Assembly: GCF_018918125.1 (NCBI RefSeq)
Contig: NZ_JAHLQA010000017.1
Coordinates: 62,001 to 126,000, forward strand
DNA: 64,000 bases
Reading direction: 5' to 3'
Source of the DNA: Blautia sp. MSJ-19
GTDB taxonomy: Bacteria > Bacillota > Clostridia > Lachnospirales > Lachnospiraceae
Shown: piece by piece, positions 6,538-15,188 of the stretch
Position numbering within the stretch: the stretch's first letter is position 1
Layout: each line of letters begins with the position of its first letter
Notes under the pieces: generated by a model
Database searches by the model: none
What the model saw: only the letters and a program-made list of their open reading frames with translations
What the model was told of the DNA's origin: nothing
Made by a program: the position numbers and the translations under genes

Positions 6538-7965
6538 ATGGTAACGAAAAAAAAGACGAAGTTTTTCAGGAGTCTGCGTTTTCGGATACTGGTCATACTG
6601 ATCATACTGGGAATTGTGCCGAGTGTTATTGTGACACAGCTCATGATCAGCAATTATGAAAAGCAGGCGATTGAAGTAAAAGTAAGTGAGGTTACGACAG
6701 AGTGTGCGATCCTGTGTAACCAGATCATCAAAGAAAATTATCTCAATGACTCCAGCTCCCAGTCTGTAAACAGCAAGCTGGAGTTGTTGTCTAATGTGTA
6801 CGGGGGCAGGATCGTTCTTGTAGACAGGGATCTCCGTGTAGTTGCGGATACGTATCATGTAGATGAGGGACGAACGCTGATCTCACCAAAAGTTGTGAAA
6901 TGTTTTAAGAACGGCGAGGCAACGAACTATCATAAATACGGGCAGATGCTGGAGATGGCGATTCCGGTAAAGAGTGCGGATGTACCACAGATTCAGGGAG
7001 TGATGCTGCTGAATATTTCTGTGAGTGATGTAATGGCGACTGTAGGAGACCAGGAACAGATGGCTATGCTGATCACGGGGATCATTGTTGCTTTATCGGT
7101 GCTGCTTGCCTATGTTCTTTCCACAATTCTGGTAAAACCTCTGGCGAGAGTCACAAAATCAATCGAAGATCTTACAGATGGTTATCAGAAGGATGAAATT
7201 TCTGTTCCGGATTATACAGAGACGGAGCTGATCACGGATGCATTTAACAAGATGCTTGCACGTATGAAAGTTCTGGATGAATCTCGTTCTGAATTTGTTT
7301 CCAATGTGTCACATGAATTAAAGACTCCGATGACTTCCATGAAGGTCCTTGCGGATTCTCTCGTGGGACAGGAGGGAGTTCCGGAAGAACTTTATCAGGA
7401 ATTTATGCGTGACATTACAGCGGAGATTGACAGAGAGAACCGAATTATCACAGATCTTCTTACTCTGGTCAAAATGGACAAGAAGTCTGCTGATCTGCAG
7501 ATCAGTCATATGGATATCAATCAGCTTCTGGAAGATATCCTGAAACGTCTGCGTCCAATTGCGGATAAACGTAATATTGACCTGATCCTGGACAGCTTCC
7601 GCCCGGTAGAGGCAGATGTGGATGAACTGAAATTCACTTCCGCTATCAGCAACCTGGTGGAAAATGCAATCAAATATAATGTGGATGATGGCTGGGTACG
7701 TGTATCACTGGATGCTGACCACAAATTTTTCTATGTTACAGTGGCAGACTCCGGTATGGGTATTCCGGAGGATTCCATTGATCGTATTTTTGAGAGATTT
7801 TATCGTGTGGACAAATCGCATTCCAGAGAGATCGGAGGAACCGGTCTGGGACTTGCAATTACCAGAAGTACGATTGCCATGCATCATGGTGTGATCAAAG
7901 TATTCAGCAGAGAAGGGGAAGGAACTACATTTTCAGTTCGTGTCCCGTTGTCTTATATTCCGTAG
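6538..7965 (+). CDS. Sensor histidine kinase (WalK/PhoR-like)
   Basis: A 475-residue membrane kinase. TM1 is at about 14-36, followed by an extracytoplasmic sensing domain of about 140 residues, TM2 (about 178-200), a HAMP linker, then HisKA with phospho-acceptor His259 in FVSNVSHELKTPMTSMK. The HATPase_c domain has its N box (NLVENAIKYN), G1 (DSGMGIP), F box and G2 (GGTGLGLAI). The extracellular domain resembles a PAS/CACHE fold. It phosphorylates the regulator upstream. Followed with an 11-bp gap by the GerMN lipoprotein, which may be part of the sensing system. Confidence 0.95.
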   Translation: MVTKKKTKFFRSLRFRILVILIILGIVPSVIVTQLMISNYEKQAIEVKVSEVTTECAILCNQIIKENYLNDSSSQSVNSKLELLSNVYGGRIVLVDRDLRVVADTYHVDEGRTLISPKVVKCFKNGEATNYHKYGQMLEMAIPVKSADVPQIQGVMLLNISVSDVMATVGDQEQMAMLITGIIVALSVLLAYVLSTILVKPLARVTKSIEDLTDGYQKDEISVPDYTETELITDAFNKMLARMKVLDESRSEFVSNVSHELKTPMTSMKVLADSLVGQEGVPEELYQEFMRDITAEIDRENRIITDLLTLVKMDKKSADLQISHMDINQLLEDILKRLRPIADKRNIDLILDSFRPVEADVDELKFTSAISNLVENAIKYNVDDGWVRVSLDADHKFFYVTVADSGMGIPEDSIDRIFERFYRVDKSHSREIGGTGLGLAITRSTIAMHHGVIKVFSREGEGTTFSVRVPLSYIP

Positions 7966-7975
7966 GAGGTGCCGG

Positions 7976-8923
7976 ATGAAGAAATATATAAGAGTACTTC
8001 TTCTGGCAGCACTGGTTTGCAGTTTACTTGCCGGATGCAGTATTGAAACAAAAAGCAACAAAACTTCCCAGGAGGACAGTAAGTATCATCTGTATTATAT
8101 GAATGAGAGTGAGACGGCGCTTAAAGAGGCACCGTATTCTCCGGAGGAGGATTCCACTGATTTTATGGTAAAAGATCTCATGCAGAAGCTTGGCAGCAAA
8201 GAAGCTCCGGATGGAGATGTCAGCCTTCTGCCTGAGGATGTTTCCATAAATTCTTATGAAGTACAGAAAGACCTGCTTGTGATTGATTTCAGTGACGAAT
8301 ATTCCAGTATGAGTAAGATACGGGAAGTCATGACGAGGGCAGGCATTGTGCAGACATTTCTGCAGATTTCAGATATCCGTAAGGTACAGTTTACCGTTGC
8401 GGGACAGGCACTGAAGAATTCGAGGAATCAGGAAATCGGAGAAATGACATCAGATACGTTTGCACAGTATTCCGGAAAAGATACAGAAAGCTATCGCTAT
8501 GATACGTTTACATTGTATTTTACGGATAAAAGCGGTAAAAATCTGGTGAAAGAAACAAGAAATGTGTATTACAGAAGATCTCTGCCAAAAGAACGGGTAG
8601 TTCTGGAACAGCTCGCAAAGGGACCGATGGAAGACGGACATTATCCAACAATACCACAGAGTTCACTTGTACTGAGTGTGATCACTGCGGATAAGATCTG
8701 CTATATGGATCTTAACAATGCGTTCCAGAGTGGGGCAACAGAGGTCGGAGAAAACATTTCTATCTATTCTGTTGTCAATTCGATCGCAGATTCCTGCGAT
8801 GTTGACAGAGTGCAGATTTCTATTGAGGGCAGTACAGAAGGAAACTTTCAGGACAGCCTTCCATTGTACAAATTTTATGAAAAAAATGAAGATCTGATCG
8901 CACAGGAGAAGGAAGAATCCTGA
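7976..8923 (+). CDS. GerMN-domain lipoprotein
   Basis: A 315-residue secreted lipoprotein with signal peptide and lipobox LLAGC (Cys about 20). Two GerMN (sporulation/spore germination) domains follow, at about 70-160 and 190-300, with the typical ISxxV...GxxxxxF signals. The frame is open from 7940, but ATG 7976 has AGGAGG at ideal spacing and the start of a signal peptide. GerMN proteins act at the cell surface in germination or envelope assembly. Being co-transcribed with a two-component system is a common clostridial arrangement (compare LpqB/GerM-like partners of WalK-type kinases), so a role in envelope sensing is plausible. Confidence 0.88.
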   Translation: MKKYIRVLLLAALVCSLLAGCSIETKSNKTSQEDSKYHLYYMNESETALKEAPYSPEEDSTDFMVKDLMQKLGSKEAPDGDVSLLPEDVSINSYEVQKDLLVIDFSDEYSSMSKIREVMTRAGIVQTFLQISDIRKVQFTVAGQALKNSRNQEIGEMTSDTFAQYSGKDTESYRYDTFTLYFTDKSGKNLVKETRNVYYRRSLPKERVVLEQLAKGPMEDGHYPTIPQSSLVLSVITADKICYMDLNNAFQSGATEVGENISIYSVVNSIADSCDVDRVQISIEGSTEGNFQDSLPLYKFYEKNEDLIAQEKEES

Positions 8924-8939
8924 GGCGGTCAGTGACAGG

Positions 8940-8984
8940 AAATATCTGCTGCTGTGAACGGACAGTAACAGATATTTTCTTTCC
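8940..8984 (+). terminator. Hairpin between the GerMN gene and comEC
   Basis: AAATATCTG (8940-8948) pairs with CAGATATTT (8969-8977), with an inner CTGT/ACAG pairing, then TCTTTCC. The U-tract is imperfect, so probably a partial terminator. Confidence 0.5.
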
Positions 8985-9014
8985 TATCTATGATCTATAC
9001 AGAAAGGGTGGCAT

Positions 9015-11279
9015 ATGAAAACACGACCATTGTGTCTTGTGTGCCTGCTTCTGATGTTCTGTATGTGGTTTCTGGATCTGGCCGGATTTGCAATGATCAG
9101 TGGAAATCCTCTGCCGGAATCTGTACAGAATTATATTACGGAACATCCGGATGCTGTTGTCTGCGGGGAAGTACAGCAAAGTCAGGCTTCGGAATATTCA
9201 CTTTCTGTCTATCTGAAACATGTCTCTCTGATCGTCGGATCAGAACAAATTCCCATTAAAAATATAAGAGTGTTTTTAAAATCGAATAAAGAACTTCCAG
9301 TAGGAATGAATGTAAAAATTGCAGGAAAACTGGAGGAGGTGCCTGCACCAAGGAATCCCGGAGAATTTGATTCACAGCAGTATTATGCCTGCCGGAACAT
9401 TTATTATTTTATGAAAGATGGAAAAATGCAGGCCTGCAGCAAAAGTTATTCCAGATACGGACAGTTTATGCAGAAACTGAAAAAACAGATGATGCAGACA
9501 CTGGAAGTGGCAGCAGAAGATGATGCAGGGGTTTTTGAAGCCATGCTGCTCGGGGACAAGACAAATCTTGAAGAGAATCTGAAGATACGTTATCAAATGG
9601 CGGGAATCATACATATTCTGGCAATTTCCGGGCTGCATATCAGTGTACTTGGAATAGGACTTTTTGATATCCTGAAAAAAGCCGGTGCAGGGAATGTGAT
9701 GGCAGGGCTGGTGTCTCTGTCGCTTTTGCTTCAATATGGCATGCTTACAGGTGAAGGTGTCTCGACGATGCGTGCTGTATGTATGTTTTTGCTTGCTGTA
9801 GGGGCCAGGATCGCCGGCAGGACGTATGATCTGCTTACGGCTCTGGCAGTATCCGCAGTTTTGTTACTGCTGGATGCACCTGCAAATCTGTATAACAGTG
9901 GATTCTGGCTGTCGTTCGGAGCAGTTGCCGGAATTGGGGTGGCGGCACCGATATTAACCGAATGGATCAAAGTTGAAAACAGGAAGCTGCGTATGTTTGT
10001 CAGAAGTCTGGCAGCCTCTTTTGCAGTACAGATGATGACGTTTCCAATCATGCTGCGAATTTACGGAGAGATTTCAATCGTCGGATTTTTTCTTAATCTG
10101 CTGGTACTTCCCACGGTTGGAATAGTGCTGGTCAGTGGAATTGCAGGAGTTGTGGTCGGTATGGTGTCAGGAGCTGCGGCATCATATGTGATCCTGCCGG
10201 GAAGGCTCCTTCTTTTTCTGTACGAAAAGCTGTGTGAAACAGCATCGGGGATACCGTTCTGTACATGGATTGCCGGAAGTCCGAAATTGTGGCAGTGTGC
10301 AGTATATTATATTTTACTGTCTGGTGGACTGTGGCTGTTGAGTCAGGAAAGACACACAGGCAGAAAAAAGCAGTTGTCGAACAATGCGGCAGAAAAAAGT
10401 TACAGGAGAAAACGTGGGATGCTCCTCGGGCTTTCTATGATTATGTTTCTGGCGGGAATCGGATGTGCATGTGTCAGACCAGCGGGAAAATTACAGATTA
10501 CCTGCCTGGACATCGGACAGGGAGACTGCATTTTGATACGGACACCGGAAAGAAAGAATTTTCTGCTTGATAGTGGAAGCAGCAACAAAAAGAACATTGC
10601 ACGATATCAGATACTGCCATATCTGAAAAATCAGGGGATTGGCGTGATAGATGCGATTCTGATCTCACATACAGATAAGGACCATATCAGTGGAGTGCAG
10701 GAACTGCTTGATTATATAGGGCAAAATCTTACCTCTGTGCGGGTAGATAATCTGATCCTTCCAGAATGGGAACAGCCGGATAAAGCATATCAGGAACTGA
10801 TGGTGAAAGCACGGGAAGCTGGCATATGTGTACAGAAAGGCAGAAGAGGCAAAAACATCCGTGCAGGAAATGTGCTTCTCAGGTTTCTTGCACCGGAGAG
10901 CGGGGCGACGGGGACAGATGCAAACGAAGATGGAATGGTCATGGAAATGGTGTATAACGGATTCAAAGGTTTGTTTGCAGGCGACATCGGCACGGAAACA
11001 GAGAAAAAACTATTATCGGAACTGGACGATGTGGATTTTCTGAAGGTAGGACATCATGGTTCGAGGTATTCAACCTGTCGGGAGTTTCTGGATGTGGTGC
11101 GGCCGGAGGTGGCGGTGATTTCCTGTTCTTCAACCAATACATACGGCCATCCATCCGACGAGACAATAGAAAGACTGGAAGATGCCGGGGCAAAGATCTG
11201 GTATACGATGAAAGGTGGAGCGGTGACGGTGACTACGGATGGCGAAAACATCTGGATAGAAACGTTTACAGATTCATGA
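9015..11279 (+). CDS. comEC: DNA internalisation protein ComEC/Rec2
   Basis: A 754-residue three-part protein: N-terminal helix plus soluble OB-like region (DUF4131), a central polytopic Competence domain (about 210-440, with the ISGLHISVLG signature), and a C-terminal metallo-beta-lactamase domain (about 490-754). The latter carries the metal motif SHTDKDHISG near residue 550 and FAGDIGTE, KVGHHGS further on. It forms the channel for single-stranded DNA across the membrane, and the lactamase-like domain may degrade the second strand. With comEA here and comFC at 42 kb, a DNA uptake apparatus is at least partly present. No inactivating change seen. Confidence 0.95.
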   Translation: MKTRPLCLVCLLLMFCMWFLDLAGFAMISGNPLPESVQNYITEHPDAVVCGEVQQSQASEYSLSVYLKHVSLIVGSEQIPIKNIRVFLKSNKELPVGMNVKIAGKLEEVPAPRNPGEFDSQQYYACRNIYYFMKDGKMQACSKSYSRYGQFMQKLKKQMMQTLEVAAEDDAGVFEAMLLGDKTNLEENLKIRYQMAGIIHILAISGLHISVLGIGLFDILKKAGAGNVMAGLVSLSLLLQYGMLTGEGVSTMRAVCMFLLAVGARIAGRTYDLLTALAVSAVLLLLDAPANLYNSGFWLSFGAVAGIGVAAPILTEWIKVENRKLRMFVRSLAASFAVQMMTFPIMLRIYGEISIVGFFLNLLVLPTVGIVLVSGIAGVVVGMVSGAAASYVILPGRLLLFLYEKLCETASGIPFCTWIAGSPKLWQCAVYYILLSGGLWLLSQERHTGRKKQLSNNAAEKSYRRKRGMLLGLSMIMFLAGIGCACVRPAGKLQITCLDIGQGDCILIRTPERKNFLLDSGSSNKKNIARYQILPYLKNQGIGVIDAILISHTDKDHISGVQELLDYIGQNLTSVRVDNLILPEWEQPDKAYQELMVKAREAGICVQKGRRGKNIRAGNVLLRFLAPESGATGTDANEDGMVMEMVYNGFKGLFAGDIGTETEKKLLSELDDVDFLKVGHHGSRYSTCREFLDVVRPEVAVISCSSTNTYGHPSDETIERLEDAGAKIWYTMKGGAVTVTTDGENIWIETFTDS

Positions 11280-11316
11280 AAGAAATTAACCGGATATATG
11301 GATGGAGATTTATTCG

Positions 11317-11345
11317 TTGAGAAAAAGGGAAAAATCGTCTATACT
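11317..11345 (+). promoter_or_regulatory. sigma-A promoter of holA
   Basis: -35 TTGAGA (11317-11322), 17-bp spacer, -10 TATACT (11340-11345), about 46 bp before the holA start. Confidence 0.7.
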
Positions 11346-11391
11346 AAACAGATAGTGAGTATTATGAGGCTGATCACAGAGACTGTGAGAG

Positions 11392-12414
11392 GTGGCAGTA
11401 TTTGAGCAGGAGGTTCCGCGAGAAGTGAAGAATTTACAGGAAGACATCAAGACGGGAAATTTCAAAAATGCGTATCTTCTTTTTGGAGAAGAAGCTTATC
11501 TGAGGATTCAGTATAAAGAAAAACTGATCCATGCACTGAATCCGGATGATGATACGATGAATTTCAGTAAATATGAGGGCAAGGGAATCGAGGTACGGGA
11601 GATGATCGATCTCTGTGAGACGATGCCGTTTTTTGCGGATCATCGAGTGATCCTTGTGGAAAACTCCGGATTTTTCAAGAATAAATGTGATGAACTGGCA
11701 GATTATATGAAAACTCTCCCGGAGTATGTGCGTATCGTTTTTGTGGAGGAGGAAGTGGATAAGCGAAGCCGTATGTACAAAGCGGTCAAGAGCTGCGGTC
11801 GTATTGTGGAATTTGCAAAGCAGGATGAAAAGACGCTGATGCGATGGGCGGCTGGAATTCTGGCGAGAGAGGGTCGCAAGATCACGACCAGGGATATGGA
11901 GCTTTTCCTCACCAGGACCGGAACAGATATGGGAAACATTCGTATGGAACTTGAGAAACTGATTACTTACACGATGGGGCAGGATATTGTAACCAGAGAG
12001 GATATTGAGGAAATCTGTACCACAAGAACGGAAAATAAGATTTTTGATATGGTGCGCGCGGTTACGGAACGGAATCAGAAGAAGGCACTGGATCTGTACA
12101 ATGACCTTCTGACACTGCGTGAACCACCGATGAGGATTTTGTTCCTTTTGTCGAAGCAGTTCCGACAGATGTGCCTGGCAAAGAAGATGGCGGGTGAAGG
12201 TGCATCTCAGAATGAGATTTCATCCAGACTTGGGGTACCATCCTTTGCTGCGAGAAATATACTGGCATGTGCAAGAGCATACAGCACAGAGGAACTGGAG
12301 CAGGCGGAGGAAGATTTTGTTGAGGCTGAGGAGGCGGTCAAGACCGGAAGACTGCAGGATGTGTTGAGTGTGGAATTACTGATAGTGAAATATAGTACTG
12401 AGAGAAATAAATAA
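11392..12414 (+). CDS. holA: DNA polymerase III delta subunit
   Basis: A 340-residue HolA, the clamp-loader subunit that opens the beta clamp. The N-terminal AAA+-like fold (AYLLFGEEAYLRIQYKEKL, no Walker A, as usual for delta), domain II and the C-terminal collar domain (from about 215, KALDLYNDLLTLREPPMRIL) are all visible. The start is GTG 11392, with GAGAGG just upstream at tight spacing; an in-frame GTG about 33 bp later, behind AGGAGG, is an alternative. Firmicutes often have rpsT next to holA; here rpsT is 17 kb away. Confidence 0.92.
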   Translation: MAVFEQEVPREVKNLQEDIKTGNFKNAYLLFGEEAYLRIQYKEKLIHALNPDDDTMNFSKYEGKGIEVREMIDLCETMPFFADHRVILVENSGFFKNKCDELADYMKTLPEYVRIVFVEEEVDKRSRMYKAVKSCGRIVEFAKQDEKTLMRWAAGILAREGRKITTRDMELFLTRTGTDMGNIRMELEKLITYTMGQDIVTREDIEEICTTRTENKIFDMVRAVTERNQKKALDLYNDLLTLREPPMRILFLLSKQFRQMCLAKKMAGEGASQNEISSRLGVPSFAARNILACARAYSTEELEQAEEDFVEAEEAVKTGRLQDVLSVELLIVKYSTERNK

Positions 12415-12454
12415 AACGTGTAGAACAGGTGAGATAAAATATAGTACCGAGAGA
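12388..12454 (+). repeat. Direct repeat at the 3' end of holA
   Basis: An 18-nt unit (AAATATAGTAC-T/C-GAGAGA) occurs at 12388-12405, inside the last codons of holA, and again at 12437-12454 with one mismatch. The second copy ends 6 bp before the long hairpin element, so it may be a scar of duplication or insertion. Confidence 0.5.
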
Positions 12455-12460
12455 GTTTGA

Positions 12461-12668
12461 AAATCCCGAACAACTATACTACCTGCAAGCAGTTTCGATA
12501 TCTGGTTGTACTAGAATATAACCTGTCTGTTAAAAACGTCAAAATCATCAGCAAACTCGCTGACGCTCAGACAGAGCTTCTGATTTTGTCAACACAGACA
12601 GAACATATTCAAGGACAACTACAGATATCTGCAAAGGCTTGCGAATAGTATAGTTGTTGGGATTTTTT
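12461..12668. repeat. About 207-bp long-hairpin (MITE-like) element
   Basis: The two halves are near-complementary over about 85 nt each. The left arm begins AAATCCCGAACAACTATACT (12461-12480) and the right arm ends with the complement at about 12647-12667, followed by a T-run. The pairing continues inward through GCAAGC/GCTTGC, GATATCTG/CAGATATC, GAATAT/ATATTC, CTGTCTGT/ACAGACAG and CAAAATCA/TGATTTTG to a small loop near 12550-12575. It encodes no protein. It could be a miniature inverted-repeat element or a long RNA hairpin that ends holA transcription and is cut by RNase III. Confidence 0.75.
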
Positions 12669-12749
12669 TATTTCTTGGTTTCGTATAATTAGCACACCTG
12701 TTTTTCGCTTTTATTTAGTTTCTCTCCCCGGGAAGGGGCGTGCGCATGG

Positions 12750-12802
12750 GTAGGGCGGCGGGAAGACGGTGCAAAGGGGAAGAACCTGGAACGCCGCCCT
12801 AC
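12750..12802. repeat. GC-rich inverted repeat
   Basis: GTAGGGCGGCG (12750-12760) is matched by its exact complement CGCCGCCCTAC (12792-12802), 31 nt apart. The stretch 12725-12802 is far richer in G+C than its surroundings and has a second small CCCC/GGGG stem at its left. Origin and role unknown. Confidence 0.55.
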
Positions 12803-12811
12803 TGATGCGAC

Positions 12812-12945
12812 ATGTATATGGTGTAAAGAAAATAAGAAGAATAAAAAATTGAATCTGTAGCCGTGAAGGAGACAAGAGGTATGGCTCCAATATATTTTTC
12901 TAGCTGAGAAGTGGATATATAATATTTCTTTACACCAATATACAT
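12812..12945. repeat. 134-bp element with terminal inverted repeats
   Basis: The left end ATGTATATGGTGTAAAGAAA (12812-12831) and the right end (12921-12945) are inverted copies with a single one-base indel. Shorter complementary blocks (AAAAATTG with CCAATATATTTTT, AGCC with GGCT) continue inward, so the whole unit can fold as one hairpin. The right end abuts the NiaR operator. MITE-like; it is not part of the nad transcript. Confidence 0.6.
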
Positions 12946-12962
12946 AGGTGTCTTGACACCTA
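12945..12962. promoter_or_regulatory. NiaR-type operator of the nad operon
   Basis: A perfect 18-bp palindrome, TAGGTGTC-TT-GACACCTA. GTGTC/GACAC halves are typical of NiaR (YrxA) boxes in Firmicutes (from memory of that family). The palindrome covers the -35 hexamer of the nad promoter, and the cognate repressor gene is the third gene of the operon, so nicotinic-acid-dependent autoregulated repression is expected. Confidence 0.85.
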
Positions 12963-12981
12963 ACATGTCGGGTAGTATAAT
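12953..12981 (+). promoter_or_regulatory. sigma-A promoter of nadB-nadC-niaR-nadA
   Basis: Consensus -35 TTGACA (12953-12958), 17-bp spacer, consensus -10 TATAAT (12976-12981), about 55 nt before the nadB start. The -35 is embedded in the NiaR palindrome. Confidence 0.9.
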
Positions 12982-13043
12982 CACAAATCAGAAAACACAA
13001 AACCCAACAGAAAACCGGCGTGAACCGGTACGAGGATAAACAC

Positions 13044-14333
13044 ATGAAAGAAAATTACGACGTCATTATCGTAGGAACAGGAGCAGCAGGCCTTTACTGC
13101 GCCCTTAATCTGCCTTCCAGAATGAAAGTGCTCATGCTTACCAAACAGCAGGCAGATCAGTCTGACTCCTTCCTGGCACAGGGCGGTATCTGTATGCTCA
13201 GAGGTGAAGAAGATTATAACGATTACTTTGAAGACACCATGCGGGCAGGCCACTACGAAAATGATGAAAAAGCAGTTGAACTGATGATCCGCAGCTCCAA
13301 CAGCATCATAAGAGATCTGTTGCAGAGGGATGTTACATTTGCACGAACAGAGACCGGAGAGCTGGATTTTACCAGAGAAGGTGCACATTCTCAGCCACGA
13401 ATCCTTTTTTATGAAGACATTACTGGCAAACAGATTACACAGACTCTTCTGAATCAGGCACTGACGAGGGATAACATTGAAATCTGTGAATATATGACCA
13501 TGGTTGATATCATCTCAAAAGACAACATCTGTGGTGGCGTGATCGTGATGGATGAAAACAATGAGGTATATCCGGTCAGAGCACCGTATGTGGTTCTTGC
13601 CTGTGGAGGTCTCGGCGGACTTTACAAAAACTCAACCAATTTCCCGCATATTGCAGGCGACGGGCTTGGAATCGCCATGAAGCATCAGGTGGTACTGGAA
13701 CATCTGGATTACATACAGATTCATCCGACAACTCTTTATTCACACAAACCGGGACGCCGTTTCCTGATTTCTGAGTCCGTCAGAGGGGAAGGAGCACTCC
13801 TGTATGACAAGAACGGACAGCGATTTACCAATGAATTGCAGCCACGAGATCTGCTCAGTCAGGCAATTTTTGCACAGATGGAAAAGGACGGAACAGATTT
13901 TGTATGGGAAGATATGCGTCCGCTTGGTGAAGAGACTATCATGAAACATTTCCCGAATATTTTCCACAGATGTGTAGAAGAGGGATTTGACCCACGTAAA
14001 GAGCCGATTCCGGTCGTTCCGGCACAGCACTATTTCATGGGCGGAATCAAGGTTGACCTGGGAAGCCGGACTTCCATGAAAGGTCTGTACGCATGTGGTG
14101 AGACAAGCTGCAACGGAGTTCATGGCAAAAATCGTCTTGCAAGCAATTCACTTCTTGAATCTCTGGTCTTTGCAAGAAGAGCGGCAGATGATATGATATT
14201 TGGAAGAAAACCTGATCCATGCAGACCGGGTACTATAGATCTGAAACCATATGAGGACAGAGATGCAGTTCTGACTGTTTATCATGAAATGGTTTTAAAT
14301 GAAATCGAAAGGATGAAGAAGAGTCATGAATGA
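13044..14333 (+). CDS. nadB: L-aspartate oxidase
   Basis: A 429-residue flavoprotein that oxidises L-aspartate to iminoaspartate, the first step of de novo NAD synthesis. The FAD dinucleotide motif VIIVGTGAAGLYCAL is at 8-22. The fumarate-reductase-like core has GGLGGLYKNSTNF and the active-site region HPTTLYSHKPGRRFLISESVRGEGA; MGGIKVD and CNGVHGKNRLASNSLLE complete the family pattern. It is shorter than E. coli NadB, lacking most of the C-terminal helical domain, which is common in clostridia. ATG 13044 has GAGGA upstream; the in-frame GTG at 13020 lacks a ribosome site. Confidence 0.93.
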   Translation: MKENYDVIIVGTGAAGLYCALNLPSRMKVLMLTKQQADQSDSFLAQGGICMLRGEEDYNDYFEDTMRAGHYENDEKAVELMIRSSNSIIRDLLQRDVTFARTETGELDFTREGAHSQPRILFYEDITGKQITQTLLNQALTRDNIEICEYMTMVDIISKDNICGGVIVMDENNEVYPVRAPYVVLACGGLGGLYKNSTNFPHIAGDGLGIAMKHQVVLEHLDYIQIHPTTLYSHKPGRRFLISESVRGEGALLYDKNGQRFTNELQPRDLLSQAIFAQMEKDGTDFVWEDMRPLGEETIMKHFPNIFHRCVEEGFDPRKEPIPVVPAQHYFMGGIKVDLGSRTSMKGLYACGETSCNGVHGKNRLASNSLLESLVFARRAADDMIFGRKPDPCRPGTIDLKPYEDRDAVLTVYHEMVLNEIERMKKSHE

Positions 14334-15177
14334 AATTACAATGAAAATGCAGGCTGATCAGCTGATCCGTATGGCACTGCAGGAAGATATCACAAGCGAG
14401 GATGTTTCCACAAATGCAGTTATGCCAACCGCTACAAAAGGAACTGTAGATCTGATCGCGAAAGAGGACGGTGTGATTGCCGGACTTGATATTTATGCAA
14501 GAGTGTTTACGATCCTGGATGAAAAAACAGAGATTGATTTTCACTGCAAAGACGGAGATGAAATAAAGAAGGGTGACCTGATGGCAACTGTAACAGGTGA
14601 TATCCGCGTGCTTCTTTCCGGAGAACGTGTAGCACTGAATTATCTGCAGAGAATGAGTGGAATTGCTACTTATACCAGACAGGTGGCAAAACTTCTGGAA
14701 GGAAGCAAGGTGACACTTCTGGATACCCGTAAAACAACTCCGAACTGTCGTGTGTTTGAAAAATATGCAGTAAGAGTAGGCGGTGGATGCAACCACAGAT
14801 ATAATCTTTCTGATGGAGTTCTGCTGAAAGATAATCATATTGGAGCAGCCGGAAGTGTTACCAAAGCGGTACAGATGGCAAAAGCCTATGCACCGTTTGT
14901 ACGTAAGATCGAGATCGAAGTGGAGACCTTGGATCAGGTAAAAGAAGCTGTAGAAGCAGGAGCAGATATTATCATGCTGGATAATATGACTCCGGAAGTA
15001 ATGAGACAGGCAGTCGAGCTGATCGATGGCAGAGCACAGACTGAATGCTCCGGAAATATTACAAAGGAAAATATTCAGAAGATTCGTGAGATCGGTGTTG
15101 ATTTTGTTTCGAGCGGTGCCCTGACTCATTCCGCTCCGATCCTTGACATTTCTATGAAAAATCTTCATGCGTTATAA
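14326..15177 (+). CDS. nadC: Nicotinate-nucleotide pyrophosphorylase (quinolinate phosphoribosyltransferase)
   Basis: A 283-residue NadC that converts quinolinate and PRPP to nicotinate mononucleotide with CO2 release. The N-terminal open sandwich is followed by the alpha/beta barrel with LLSGERVALNYLQRMSGIAT, TRKTTPNCR, KYAVRVGGGCNHRYNLSDGVLLKDNHI and IEIEVETLDQ...MLDNM...SGNI. All conserved substrate-binding Arg, His and Lys residues are recognisable. Its start overlaps the nadB stop by 8 nt, so the two are coupled. Confidence 0.96.
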   Translation: MNEITMKMQADQLIRMALQEDITSEDVSTNAVMPTATKGTVDLIAKEDGVIAGLDIYARVFTILDEKTEIDFHCKDGDEIKKGDLMATVTGDIRVLLSGERVALNYLQRMSGIATYTRQVAKLLEGSKVTLLDTRKTTPNCRVFEKYAVRVGGGCNHRYNLSDGVLLKDNHIGAAGSVTKAVQMAKAYAPFVRKIEIEVETLDQVKEAVEAGADIIMLDNMTPEVMRQAVELIDGRAQTECSGNITKENIQKIREIGVDFVSSGALTHSAPILDISMKNLHAL

Positions 15178-15188
15178 GGAGAAAACTT

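Noticed and set aside
12457-12648. 63-codon frame in the holA-nadB gap
   Set aside because: Lies entirely in the self-complementary element; open by chance.
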